Below are positions 11,580 through 20,489 of a DNA stretch of 64,000 nt, piece by piece. Source of the DNA: Enterovibrio qingdaonensis (GTDB lineage Bacteria > Pseudomonadota > Gammaproteobacteria > Enterobacterales > Vibrionaceae). Each line of letters opens with the position of its first letter. Within the stretch, counting starts at the first letter, position 1. The stretch is from contig NZ_JAJUBB010000001.1 in NCBI RefSeq assembly GCF_028683135.1, positions 434,001 through 498,000 of the forward strand. The letters run 5' to 3'. A model generated the notes under the pieces. It made no database searches and was not told the origin of the DNA. It saw nothing but the letters and a program-made list of their open reading frames with translations. Both the position numbers and the translations under genes were made by a program.

Positions 11580-12590
11580 ATGCGCATAAAGATCGACCCT
11601 ACTGACGCCAAATATCTTGTTTCCTTAGCGTTGGAAAACGTAGGGGTTTTACACGAAAGTGCTGTTTCCGTCGCTAACGCATTAATACAGGCGGAGATAG
11701 ACGGACAACCCGGGCATGGGATTTCTCGCCTTAGCGCATATATCGACCAAGTTAAGGTAGGCAAGGTCATGGGAGATGCGCAACCCAAAGTCACCATTCC
11801 AAAACCTGCTATTTGCCATATCAACGCGGAACTAGGCTTTGCTTTCCCTGCCATGGATAAACTCGTCAGTATTTTGCCCGCAATGGCAAGAGCACAAGGA
11901 TTAGCGCTGGGCGCAGTTTATCGGTCACATCATTTTGGACAAGCAGGTTTTCATGCCGAACGTATTGCCAAGCAGGGCTGCATTGCGTTGGTGTTTTCAA
12001 ACAGCCCGAGTGCCATTGCGCCATGGGGAGGCCATCGGCCAATTTTTGGTACTAACCCCATTGCATTTGCTTGCCCGCGAGCAACGTCTCCCCCTCTCGT
12101 CATTGACATGAGTCTAAGCAAAGTCGCACGCGGTAAAGTACTGCTGGCCCGCAAAAACGGTGAATCCATTCCGGACGATTGGGCTATCGATGAACACGGC
12201 AAACCGACCACAAACCCTGACGAAGCAGTTAAAGGTTCAATGTTACCCATCGGTGATGCAAAAGGTGCCGCACTGGCATTGATGGTGGAAATCCTCTCAG
12301 CATCGCTGTCTGGCGCACTGTATGGTTTTGAAGCATCCTCATTTTTCGATACCGAAGGTGACCCACCAGCCATTGGCCATGCCGTGGTCGCCATAGACCC
12401 TTCCAGCACAGGCCCACACTTTGCTGAGCGTATTGAGATGCTACTGAATGCGATGACAGAGCAAGACGGAGTAAGAATTCCCGGCAACAAACGGCTTCAG
12501 CGAAGAGAACACGTTTTGGCGAACGGCCTTGAACTCGCGGACACACTCTACGAAGAACTAATCGAATTAGCCCATCACTCACACGCTTAA
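11580..12590 (+). CDS. comC: Malate/L-lactate dehydrogenase-family sulfolactate dehydrogenase (ComC-like)
   Basis: A 336-residue enzyme of the Ldh_2 family, NAD(P)-dependent. Family features: GHGISRL near residues 40-46, the substrate-region histidine in YRSHHFGQAG and IFGTNPIAFACP. In Chromohalobacter the (R)-specific sulfolactate dehydrogenase ComC interconverts sulfopyruvate and (R)-sulfolactate and works opposite SlcC to invert (S)-sulfolactate. A ComC-like role fits this position after suyB, with GGAGG before the ATG. No SlcC-type partner is in the window, so either it lies elsewhere or the enzyme handles sulfopyruvate from another source. An ordinary malate or ureidoglycolate dehydrogenase cannot be excluded from sequence alone. 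Confidence 0.75.
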   Translation: MRIKIDPTDAKYLVSLALENVGVLHESAVSVANALIQAEIDGQPGHGISRLSAYIDQVKVGKVMGDAQPKVTIPKPAICHINAELGFAFPAMDKLVSILPAMARAQGLALGAVYRSHHFGQAGFHAERIAKQGCIALVFSNSPSAIAPWGGHRPIFGTNPIAFACPRATSPPLVIDMSLSKVARGKVLLARKNGESIPDDWAIDEHGKPTTNPDEAVKGSMLPIGDAKGAALALMVEILSASLSGALYGFEASSFFDTEGDPPAIGHAVVAIDPSSTGPHFAERIEMLLNAMTEQDGVRIPGNKRLQRREHVLANGLELADTLYEELIELAHHSHA

Positions 12591-12602
12591 ACAGGATGTT
12601 TT

Positions 12603-13634
12603 ATGCTTTCTTCCCTTCGACGACAAGTGCCTGACGGACACGCGTTGAAAAATACAATAAAGAGCCTTGCGCCTGGTTTATTGCTCGCTGTTACGGTTGC
12701 TGCCGCAGCGACTTTTCTCGCCTCACATTATGCCGCACCACAAATGCTATTCGCGCTGTTACTCGGCATCGCCTTTCACTTTCTCGCCACCGATCCTAAG
12801 TGCCAACCGGGCATTGAATTCGCGGCTAAAAAAGTACTGCGATTTGGGGTGGCACTTCTGGGGTTACGTATCACGGTTGAAGAGATGATGTCACTCGGCT
12901 GGGAGCTGCTCGCGTGGGTTGCCGCAGGCGTTGCTCTGACCATTTCTATTGGCATGCTCATCGCCAAACTTTTCGGCCGACGTGTTCAATTTGGCATGTT
13001 AACGGGAGGGGCGGTTGCCATTTGTGGTGCATCTGCAGCCTTAGCGATATCCGCTGTATTGCCAAAGCACAAATACAGTGAACGAAATACCCTGTTTACC
13101 GTTATTGCCGTCACGGCGTTTAGTACTATCGCCATGATCATTTACCCGATTCTCGTCAACGTGCTTGGGTTTGATGACAGACTCGCCGGCATTTTTCTAG
13201 GAGGCACGATTCACGACGTCGCCCAAGTCGTTGGTGCAGGTTACTCTATTTCACCGCAAGCAGGCGAATACGCCACCATTACCAAGCTCCTCAGAGTCGC
13301 GCTATTGGTACCCGTCATTCTGCTGCTTTCCCTTTATTTCCGTAGCCATCCTGACAAGGATTGTGAAAAAGCCGACATTCCCCTTCTGCCCTTTTTCGTG
13401 ATAGGCTTTTGTGTCTGCGTCGCCATAAATAGCACCCATATTCTTCCGGCAGGCGTAACAAGTTCGTTGTCGAGTCTGTCTTCTTGGTGTCTGGTTTCAG
13501 CCGTCGCGGCACTCGGTATCAAAACCTCGGTGAAAAAACTGTTTACGATTGGGTATGAACCCATTCTGATGGTTGTTATTGAAACATTTGCCATTGCCGC
13601 ATGGGTGTTATTGGGTATTTATCTCATAGGTTAA
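12603..13634 (+). CDS. suyZ: UPF0324/YeiH-family anion exporter (SuyZ-like)
   Basis: A 343-residue integral membrane protein with about ten helices, of the putative sulfate exporter family (YeiH, UPF0324). Conserved segments include ALLLGIAFHF, FGVALLGLRIT, MLTGGAVAICGASAALAISAV and GTIHDVAQVVGAG. Members are linked to C3-sulfonate desulfonation clusters, where sulfite or sulfate must leave the cell. It is the last gene of the operon, 12 bases after comC, with an AGGA site. The transported ion is inferred from the pathway. Confidence 0.82.
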   Translation: MLSSLRRQVPDGHALKNTIKSLAPGLLLAVTVAAAATFLASHYAAPQMLFALLLGIAFHFLATDPKCQPGIEFAAKKVLRFGVALLGLRITVEEMMSLGWELLAWVAAGVALTISIGMLIAKLFGRRVQFGMLTGGAVAICGASAALAISAVLPKHKYSERNTLFTVIAVTAFSTIAMIIYPILVNVLGFDDRLAGIFLGGTIHDVAQVVGAGYSISPQAGEYATITKLLRVALLVPVILLLSLYFRSHPDKDCEKADIPLLPFFVIGFCVCVAINSTHILPAGVTSSLSSLSSWCLVSAVAALGIKTSVKKLFTIGYEPILMVVIETFAIAAWVLLGIYLIG

Positions 13635-13721
13635 CGTCCCAGTTTTCAACGATATTGCGCATTTCTGTTTAGAAATGGAGCGAAAGGGTTCGCTGGGAAA
13701 CGACATACATTGGAAGTGTGG

Positions 13722-15401
13722 ATGACCCATAAACAACCTATCGCTATCGGGATCGATTTAGGCACAACAAACAGTGCGATTGCTATCTGGCGTGATGGCA
13801 AAGCGGAAATCATTCCGAACGCTCTCGCACAGTACTTAACACCCTCTGTCGTCAGCGTTGATGATGACGGCCAAGTGTTGGTGGGTGATGCCGCCCAATC
13901 TCGCCTTATCACTCGCCCTCAAGAAACCGCCGCTGCATTTAAACGATATGTCGGTACGGAAAAAACCTATCAGCTTGGGAAACACCGTTTCTCACCCACA
14001 GAGCTTTGCGCACTTATTTTGCGTTCGCTAAAAGCCGATGCAGAGGCCTACCTTGGCGAGCCTATTCGAGAAGTCGTCATTTCGGTGCCAGCCTACTTCA
14101 GTGACCAACAACGCAAACAAGTGCATCACGCTGCAGAACTCGCAGATTTAATCGCGGTACGACTTATCAACGAACCTACCGCCGCCTGTCTCGCATATAG
14201 CCTTCATGAATCTCACGAGCGACGTTTCCTTGTGTTTGACCTTGGCGGTGGCACGTTTGATGTCACGGTTGTTGAACATGCCGACGGTTTTGTTGACGTG
14301 CGCGCTTCAGCAGGTGATAACCGTTTGGGCGGCGAAGACTTTACCCAATGTCTCGCTGATTTTGTTATCGAGAAAATCAGTAAAGACGGTGCCGATTTCT
14401 CACTGGCTGATAAGGCTAAAATCCTTCGTGCGTGTGAAGACGCAAAACGTGAAAACGCCTCGGAATTTAGTGTTTCCCTGCCAGAGCCTTTTTCTGACAA
14501 CATCTCCCTCACCCAACATGAACTTGATGGTGTTTGGAAATCTGCACTGTTGCGTCTGTCGCAGCCGTTACGCCAAGCACTCAGTGACGCGAGGATTTCC
14601 CCACAAGACATTGATGAACTGATTTTCGTTGGGGGAGCAACACGCCTTCGCCAAGTTCAACAATTAGCAACGCGACTCATCGGCCGCTTCGGTCAATCGT
14701 CACTTGACCCCGATCTCGTTGTCGCCATGGGCGCAGCAACACAAGCCGCTTGCCGACTGCGTGACAAAGCAGTTGAAGAAATCGTACTCACCGATGTCAG
14801 CCCATTTAGTTTGGGGGTAGCCTCTAACCGAAACGGGCAAGTGGATGTATTCAGCCCGATAATTGAACGGAATACTGTCATACCGACCTCTCGCGTCGAA
14901 CGTTACTACACCACTTCAGATAACCAGAACAAAGTGCGTATCGCCGTGTATCAGGGTGAACGTTTTTGGGTAAGAGAGAACATCAAAATTGATGAGTTCG
15001 AAATAGATGTTCCTGAAAACAAAGCGGGTGACGAGGCGATTGATGTGCGATTCAGTTATGACATCAATGGGTTGCTTGAAGTCGATGTTACCGTCGTTTC
15101 CACGCAAAAATGCACACAGAAAATCATCGATAGAACGCCAGTTGGCATGAGCGAAGACGATAAAAAAGCCAGCCGTGAGAGACTTGCGGCACTAAAAGTA
15201 CACCCAAGAGACAAACTGCCCAATATTGCGCTGTCAGAAAAGCTTAATCGACTCTATGAAGAAAAGCTCGCGGATGAACGCTATCTGGTCGAGCAACTCA
15301 TTATTCAGTTTACTCAAGCCCTTGATAGCCAAGACGAGCGAACAATCCGAGATGTGCGTGAAGATGTAAACAGGCAGCTTAAGATCCTCGGTTACAAATA
15401 G
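13722..15401 (+). CDS. hscC: HscC-type Hsp70 chaperone
   Basis: A 559-residue Hsp70, close to the 556 residues of E. coli HscC and shorter than DnaK because the lid is reduced. The nucleotide-binding domain has GIDLGTTNSAIAIW near residue 8, VFDLGGGTFDVTVVE near 170, and FVGGATRLRQVQ near 305; the substrate domain starts around 355 (DVSPFSLGV). I prefer the ATG at 13722, preceded by GGAAG, over an in-frame TTG at 13710. HscC chaperones are known to work with dedicated J proteins, and a J-domain gene lies nearby at 16638-19433. Substrates are unknown. Confidence 0.9.
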   Translation: MTHKQPIAIGIDLGTTNSAIAIWRDGKAEIIPNALAQYLTPSVVSVDDDGQVLVGDAAQSRLITRPQETAAAFKRYVGTEKTYQLGKHRFSPTELCALILRSLKADAEAYLGEPIREVVISVPAYFSDQQRKQVHHAAELADLIAVRLINEPTAACLAYSLHESHERRFLVFDLGGGTFDVTVVEHADGFVDVRASAGDNRLGGEDFTQCLADFVIEKISKDGADFSLADKAKILRACEDAKRENASEFSVSLPEPFSDNISLTQHELDGVWKSALLRLSQPLRQALSDARISPQDIDELIFVGGATRLRQVQQLATRLIGRFGQSSLDPDLVVAMGAATQAACRLRDKAVEEIVLTDVSPFSLGVASNRNGQVDVFSPIIERNTVIPTSRVERYYTTSDNQNKVRIAVYQGERFWVRENIKIDEFEIDVPENKAGDEAIDVRFSYDINGLLEVDVTVVSTQKCTQKIIDRTPVGMSEDDKKASRERLAALKVHPRDKLPNIALSEKLNRLYEEKLADERYLVEQLIIQFTQALDSQDERTIRDVREDVNRQLKILGYK

Positions 15402-15573
15402 GCGTTTTGTCGCTTAGGTACGGTATCGATTTTTAACGTTCAGCGATGAATGCTTCAATATTCCCGTTACAGTGAGACCGAAAGCTGGGATAATGCGCCC
15501 CCTAAAACCCCGCGCAGATACCTTTTACTTATGTGCGCAGGCACCAGCAATACTCAATTCATCAGGATTTTTT

Positions 15574-16173
15574 ATGCGCGCCTTTGTACTTCGAGCACGT
15601 TCAGCCCCGACAAACAGCCAGCAGTTGCTCGCGTCGGTGGGCCAAGAAGCCCACACTGAAATTTTGGCTCATACACTCATGAACTCCATCTTCGTTGCTC
15701 AATCACACCGTGATGACGTTATCGTTTATTTGGTTCTCGAAAGCACGCAAGATTTCTCTCGCACCATTTGCTTTAAGCCCAATGAAATAAGTGACTTTAA
15801 CGGTTTTCATGAGCAGGCTCTCTTGGCAAAAGTCGCCAAGGCATTGGACAAATCAGTCGGTATGACGAAAGAACAGATGCGTCAGGTTGAACCTGGTATC
15901 ACTGTTCAAACCATGAGTTTCGAAAGGCTGCTTCAGGACTTGGTTGAAGACTACCAGGTCTACATGATGGACAAAAAAGGCACGCCAATTCGAGAAGAAG
16001 AATTCAGCGGTGATGTTTGTTTCTTGCTGACAGACCATATCCCGATGCCGAAAAAGACGTTTAACAGCATGAAACGCATGGGCGTGAAGAAAATCAGCTT
16101 GGGGCCAAAGATGCTGTTTGCCTCTCAGTGTGTGGTCATTATCCAAAACGAGTTGGATATTCAACTTTCATGA
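15574..16173 (+). CDS. trmY: tRNA pseudouridine-54 N1-methyltransferase (TrmY, DUF358)
   Basis: A 199-residue SPOUT-fold protein of the TrmY/COG1901 family, first known from archaea, where it methylates pseudouridine 54 of tRNA using S-adenosylmethionine. The start MRAFVLRARSAPT at 15574 matches the family; an AGGA site lies eight bases before it, and longer in-frame starts at 15472 are unlike the family. The C-terminal region FLLTDHIPMP and KKISLGPKMLFASQCVVIIQNE is the expected cofactor-knot region. Homologues occur in Vibrio-type bacteria. Whether the bacterial enzyme acts at the same position is not shown by the sequence. A bidirectional terminator follows immediately. Confidence 0.85.
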   Translation: MRAFVLRARSAPTNSQQLLASVGQEAHTEILAHTLMNSIFVAQSHRDDVIVYLVLESTQDFSRTICFKPNEISDFNGFHEQALLAKVAKALDKSVGMTKEQMRQVEPGITVQTMSFERLLQDLVEDYQVYMMDKKGTPIREEEFSGDVCFLLTDHIPMPKKTFNSMKRMGVKKISLGPKMLFASQCVVIIQNELDIQLS

Positions 16174-16176
16174 TAA

Positions 16177-16208
16177 GAAAAAGCCCAAACGAAAGTTTGG
16201 GCTTTTTC
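16177..16208. terminator. Bidirectional terminator between trmY and the J-protein operon
   Basis: A 14-base perfect stem (GAAAAAGCCCAAAC and its complement) with a GAAA tetraloop; A-runs on one side and T-runs on the other serve both converging transcripts (trmY ends at 16173, the minus-strand gene ends at 16212). Confidence 0.9.
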
Positions 16209-16211
16209 TAT

Positions 16212-16628
16212 TTAATCAGACACTTGAGAACGCCGTACGAGCTCCTGAATTTTCGCAATCAGTGCTTCAGGATCCGAATAGGCATAGTAATTTACAACAA
16301 CACTATCTGTTGCAGACTTCACCACAATAGAAAACTCACTCGGTTTTGTTTCCACAACATCTTGCCAATGAATCAATGCCTCACCTTTCGCAATGTAGCT
16401 GTCGGTGACTTTCGTCCGGTATGAGTCAAACACCCAAAATACTGTCACGAATAATGCCACTGCTGCCATGATGGCATACATCAATGTCATCAGAACGCCG
16501 TGAGGTTCATCAGACAAAATAAGCGTTATGTTCAGGAAACAAAATGAACAACCTAACACCAAAATAATCAATGCCAACGGTTTGTTCAATTCTGCGTAAT
16601 TTCGATCATCTGTGGGGTTTACTGTCAT
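16212..16628 (-). CDS. Two-helix membrane protein of the hscC/J-protein locus
   Basis: A 138-residue protein with two membrane helices (about residues 17-38 and 46-68) followed by a soluble domain of about 65 residues (DSYIAKGEALIHWQDV ... EALIAKIQELVRRSQ). The soluble part has the look of a PH-like or membrane-linked signalling domain (short strands, then a helix), but I do not recognise the family. It starts nine bases after the stop of the large J-domain gene and shares its operon, so a role in the same chaperone system is plausible. Confidence 0.7.
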   Translation of the reverse strand: MTVNPTDDRNYAELNKPLALIILVLGCSFCFLNITLILSDEPHGVLMTLMYAIMAAVALFVTVFWVFDSYRTKVTDSYIAKGEALIHWQDVVETKPSEFSIVVKSATDSVVVNYYAYSDPEALIAKIQELVRRSQVSD

Positions 16629-16637
16629 CCCACCACC

Positions 16638-19433
16638 CTAGTTCTCTTTATCTTTAAATCCAAGCACCTTGCGCATATTGATACTTCTCGTCGCAACAAC
16701 AATCCTGTTCCATCCCCCGTTCACATACAACGGTGAAAGATGAGAAACGGTATAAAAATGCGTAAACACATTTACCAACGCAAGAAACGGTGATTTAAAA
16801 AGTAAAGCAGCAAAATAGGTAAATAGCGAATAGCCTATATACTTATTTTTGTTTGATTTTTCATTGATTGGCCGAGAGATTTGCCATATCAGCAACCCTT
16901 GCATAATGGTCATTAACACAGACGCGACTATCACCGAACCCATCTCGAACGTGGGTAGCCTAAGCACTGACATTGGGAACACAAAAATCCACGCAAAAAA
17001 CAGTGCCACCGAGAGAAACGTCAACCGTTTCTTACTGTAGGTCGCTGCCTTTTCTCCTTTAGCTTCAATATCTTGATCCAGCTTTCTTTGGTACATATCT
17101 TGAAGCTGAAAAACGGCGATATCGGTAATATCTTGCTGCAATGGCGTCTGCTTAAGTCGGCGGTTTGACAGCTCTTTAAGCGGCAATAGGTTTTGATCTG
17201 CTTCACTCAACCCTAAATGCAATTGGGTTAAGAGCAACACCATGGGGTAATGAAAACTTTTACTCTCTTCAACTGGGTCATTTTCTTCAATTTGGCTAGT
17301 GGGACTAAACCACGTTTTGTTGGTTGTTAACATGGCATGAAGAAACTCAGGTTTCGAATACTCATAGCTTTCTTTTACCAAGTCTTGTTCATCACGAACA
17401 GTGAGCAAGTTTTGTTGTTGCCAGTCAACCACTGCTTGCAGGTGTGGGCAATGACTCGAGGCTGCCGCAACAAGATTCCAAAGCACCACCGCCTCATCAA
17501 AATTGTCTTCTATTAATCTTCTCGACAACGCCATCGTGGCGAGTAAATCCCCCTTTTTGGCCATCTCAACCAGCGATTCTGTATCGCTTTTGTTTTCCAG
17601 CAATGTCACTTGCCGATCAACAATCAATCGATAAACAAACTGTTCGGGATAACGATTAAACGCTTGAACAGCGTCAGGTAGGTAAACATCGGGTTGCTCC
17701 GCAAACGGCAATAAAAGCCCAATCTGATGTTCGCGCTGCGTCTCAGGCAAGTCGCTCAGGTATCGAATAATTTCCTGCTTGTCTTCTCCCCCTGCCGCTA
17801 AATGCGAATAGAACCAAAGCGTCCAATCGAACATCCCATCAAACGGTGTCTCCGCCCAACTATGACTGATATTAACGTCTTTGTTTATGGCACGATAAAA
17901 GCACAGCGCGTCAGCATAATGCGGGAAAAATGATTCATCTCGGAGTTCTTCAAATACGATGATTTCGGCATCTTCCAACTGCGAAAACCAGCTATCAGGT
18001 ATAAGCGGATGCCGACGTATACACTCCAACCAGTCAGATTTAGACAGAGAGGATATTTCTTCATAGCTTAGTGGCTCTGCGCTGAACATCGCGTCACTTT
18101 CGTATGCAGAAAGCTTTAACAACAAGGTGTCACAACCCTTGGCTTTGCCCAAGGCCTCTTTCACCCAGCGCTCTGCGAGTATGAGCAGTGTTCTTTCCCT
18201 ACCTGATTTATGTTCTTGCGCTGACTTTATTGATTCACTTAGTTGCCTTAGCCATGCCCAACTGCCCGAGTGTCCCGCCCACAATGCACCACCAACCAAA
18301 TGCCAGAAGTCTGGTAAGCCGAGCAAATCAAGGCGATGGTTGATATTTCCATTGTCTTGATTCATGAGTTGTCCGTGCAGCCAATGGAATAATCTCGATT
18401 CCGCCGTTTTTTCGTTTGGCTGAACGAATCGACGCTCAGTACGCCAATAAACGGTGGGCAATGGCATCCATTGTTGACGAAGAAAAGCGGCGCAGATTGG
18501 CAGCGGATCGTCAATGCCTACCGTGCTCTGAAAAAGCAGGTCTGCCACCTCTGGGTAGGCTTTCAGTTTCAGTAAACGTTCGATGACGAGAACAACCAGA
18601 TCTTCTCGGCCGAAGAGTAAAACAGCACTAGCGACGATATCCCACTGTTTAAGAGACAAGGTTTGCGCAGGGAGGGAACAAAGCGGAGCCACCAATTGTT
18701 GAAGAAAGGAATCTGATGTGAGCCCACAAGCAACGCCTCCTCGAAGCAATAGCAACTGAGTCTCAATGTGGTTGCAATGCCGTGAAACGAGCTGCTGGCT
18801 AAACAAATAGTCGATTGCGTCAGGCTGGCCAATACTCAATGCAATTTCTAATGGCCGCAAGAAGCCAAGCATCGCTCTTTGTTCTGCATGTTCCAGCGAC
18901 TTCAGTTCTTCCAAAGACACCGTAAATGCCTGTTGACGCCAATCGTCAATAAACTCGCCGACCTCTTGTTGCTCTTCCGATCCTTTCAGGTAAGTCTGCC
19001 ACCCAAGAGACTCCCAAAGAACATTGACGATGGGGGGTGGGAGCCATCGATTTGCCATTACAGTACGAAGCGCATACAACGAAATCTCTTCTTGCTGGTC
19101 AATGGCGAGCAGCATCACGGATTCGGCCCACACTCTCCAACAATCCAACGCCATTCTCTGCTCAGCATTAGCAAGAATCGCATCAAATTGCCCTATTTCC
19201 GCCAGCTCGATGTTCTGTTGCTCGTCACTCTGAGCAATGGATAGTTGGGTGTCAGGATCAGATTCGGACTGAGACGAGATAGAAGCCAACGCTTCTTCGT
19301 ACGCCCGTCTCACGCGTTGGAAACCTTCCGGGTCGTCTTCTGGGTGATGAATGCGTAGCTGTTTTCGATACGCCTTTTTAATGGCCGTCTCATCGTGCGT
19401 TTCTTCGATACCGAGCGTTTCCCATATCGTCAT
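16638..19433 (-). CDS. Large membrane-anchored J-domain protein (DjlC-like), HPE variant
   Basis: A 931-residue protein with an N-terminal J domain (residues 1-50: WETLGIEETHDETAIKKAYR, then QLRIHHPEDDPEGFQRVRRAYEEAL) and a very long alpha-helical repeat-like middle part. Three or so membrane segments lie near the C-terminus (about 800-900). The J-domain tripeptide that activates Hsp70, normally HPD, reads HPE here. E. coli DjlB and DjlC are smaller, membrane-anchored J proteins next to hscC, and this gene has the same neighbourhood, so HscC is the likely partner. The function of the 700-residue middle region is unknown; it could be a substrate or scaffold module. Its stop lies nine bases before the next gene and its start overlaps the upstream DUF1266 gene by four bases. 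Confidence 0.82.
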   Translation of the reverse strand: MTIWETLGIEETHDETAIKKAYRKQLRIHHPEDDPEGFQRVRRAYEEALASISSQSESDPDTQLSIAQSDEQQNIELAEIGQFDAILANAEQRMALDCWRVWAESVMLLAIDQQEEISLYALRTVMANRWLPPPIVNVLWESLGWQTYLKGSEEQQEVGEFIDDWRQQAFTVSLEELKSLEHAEQRAMLGFLRPLEIALSIGQPDAIDYLFSQQLVSRHCNHIETQLLLLRGGVACGLTSDSFLQQLVAPLCSLPAQTLSLKQWDIVASAVLLFGREDLVVLVIERLLKLKAYPEVADLLFQSTVGIDDPLPICAAFLRQQWMPLPTVYWRTERRFVQPNEKTAESRLFHWLHGQLMNQDNGNINHRLDLLGLPDFWHLVGGALWAGHSGSWAWLRQLSESIKSAQEHKSGRERTLLILAERWVKEALGKAKGCDTLLLKLSAYESDAMFSAEPLSYEEISSLSKSDWLECIRRHPLIPDSWFSQLEDAEIIVFEELRDESFFPHYADALCFYRAINKDVNISHSWAETPFDGMFDWTLWFYSHLAAGGEDKQEIIRYLSDLPETQREHQIGLLLPFAEQPDVYLPDAVQAFNRYPEQFVYRLIVDRQVTLLENKSDTESLVEMAKKGDLLATMALSRRLIEDNFDEAVVLWNLVAAASSHCPHLQAVVDWQQQNLLTVRDEQDLVKESYEYSKPEFLHAMLTTNKTWFSPTSQIEENDPVEESKSFHYPMVLLLTQLHLGLSEADQNLLPLKELSNRRLKQTPLQQDITDIAVFQLQDMYQRKLDQDIEAKGEKAATYSKKRLTFLSVALFFAWIFVFPMSVLRLPTFEMGSVIVASVLMTIMQGLLIWQISRPINEKSNKNKYIGYSLFTYFAALLFKSPFLALVNVFTHFYTVSHLSPLYVNGGWNRIVVATRSINMRKVLGFKDKEN

Positions 19434-20212
19434 GACTCACGCTCCTGCTCTTCATTTAAAATGGCCTGTAGAGATTCTGGCGCATCGAGATCAGGCAACG
19501 GCTCCGCCCAGTCTAGCCAGTGAACTGGACAGTCTTTATCGTTTTCGATGCTTTCGAAAAAGCGACTGAAACTCACATGAAAGCCATCATTAAGGAGATA
19601 CGGCACATTCACCAAATCATCATCTTCATCGTGAATGTAATCCCAATAATTTCTACCAAAAATGAAGCTATGCAGATACTCAGACCAACCTACAAACTGG
19701 AGGCGGATCCGCTTACTTAAAAAGTTAAGCAAAAACGCACATTCTTCCTGCGTCACTTTACCCAAGCAGAGTCCGGCACGCGCAAGAAAGCCTGCTCGAC
19801 TGTAGTCCCAAGCCAGAAAACCCGACTTACCCACGTGCCGATATGTCGCATCGAGATACCGCATTTCCGCTCTCGCCACCTCGCTTTTTACGGCATTGGT
19901 TCTTTCTTCCCATTCTTTGCCTGTCATACAGGCACGTCTGCCAAATTCATTGCGCCAAATGTCGCCATGAACTTCGCCCATTGCTAACCGATGGATCATT
20001 TCATGCCACTCTCGACGCGTCGAAATACCCCACCATTCGACAAAGCTTTTCTCCCAGTCACCAACATCTTCAACCTGTCGCTTAAGCTCTGGAAGTAAGT
20101 AATCGAATTCCTGACGGTTATAACTGATCTGAGGAGAAGCGACCGCTAACCACCACTGACAATGGGGCTGCTGGGGGTCGATAGCATAACGAGAAGGAGA
20201 AAGCATCCGCAT
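19430..20212 (-). CDS. DUF1266-family protein (YbeR/YbeU-like)
   Basis: A 260-residue soluble protein. It shows the DUF1266 pattern: WGISTRREWHEMIHRLAMGE near residues 61-80, AWDYSRAGFLARAGLCLGKVTQEEC in the middle, and a tryptophan-rich GWSEYLHSFIFGRNYWDY. E. coli encodes DUF1266 proteins (YbeR, YbeU) beside hscC and djlB/djlC, so the association is conserved across lineages. It is the first gene of the minus-strand operon, overlapping the J-protein start by ATGA. No catalytic residues are known for the family; a role as an adaptor or client of the HscC system is inference. Confidence 0.78.
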   Translation of the reverse strand: MRMLSPSRYAIDPQQPHCQWWLAVASPQISYNRQEFDYLLPELKRQVEDVGDWEKSFVEWWGISTRREWHEMIHRLAMGEVHGDIWRNEFGRRACMTGKEWEERTNAVKSEVARAEMRYLDATYRHVGKSGFLAWDYSRAGFLARAGLCLGKVTQEECAFLLNFLSKRIRLQFVGWSEYLHSFIFGRNYWDYIHDEDDDLVNVPYLLNDGFHVSFSRFFESIENDKDCPVHWLDWAEPLPDLDAPESLQAILNEEQERES

Positions 20213-20489
20213 TACCTGATTAACTATTCCATGTTAAAAATTTGATTCTACGTGGACAGGTTTAAAAGGTACATGTTGGCCAATTTGTCGCAGTGAAAAC
20301 TTTGGTATTGGTCATTAAAGAATGCTCGAAACCTTTCCGAGCTGGGCATTCAAGATAGTCACTTGTTCCGACACAGCAAAAACCGTGTCCGCACTTCGGC
20401 CAAAAACTTGTTTGCCCACTTATGCATACGCTGAATTCCTTCCTACAATCATATAACTGTTACATCCATTTCAATTACGGGACAAAAAC

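Noticed and set aside
15472-15573. N-terminal extension of the TrmY protein
   Set aside because: The extra 34 residues look like translated intergenic DNA; the internal ATG at 15574 has a ribosome site and matches the family start.
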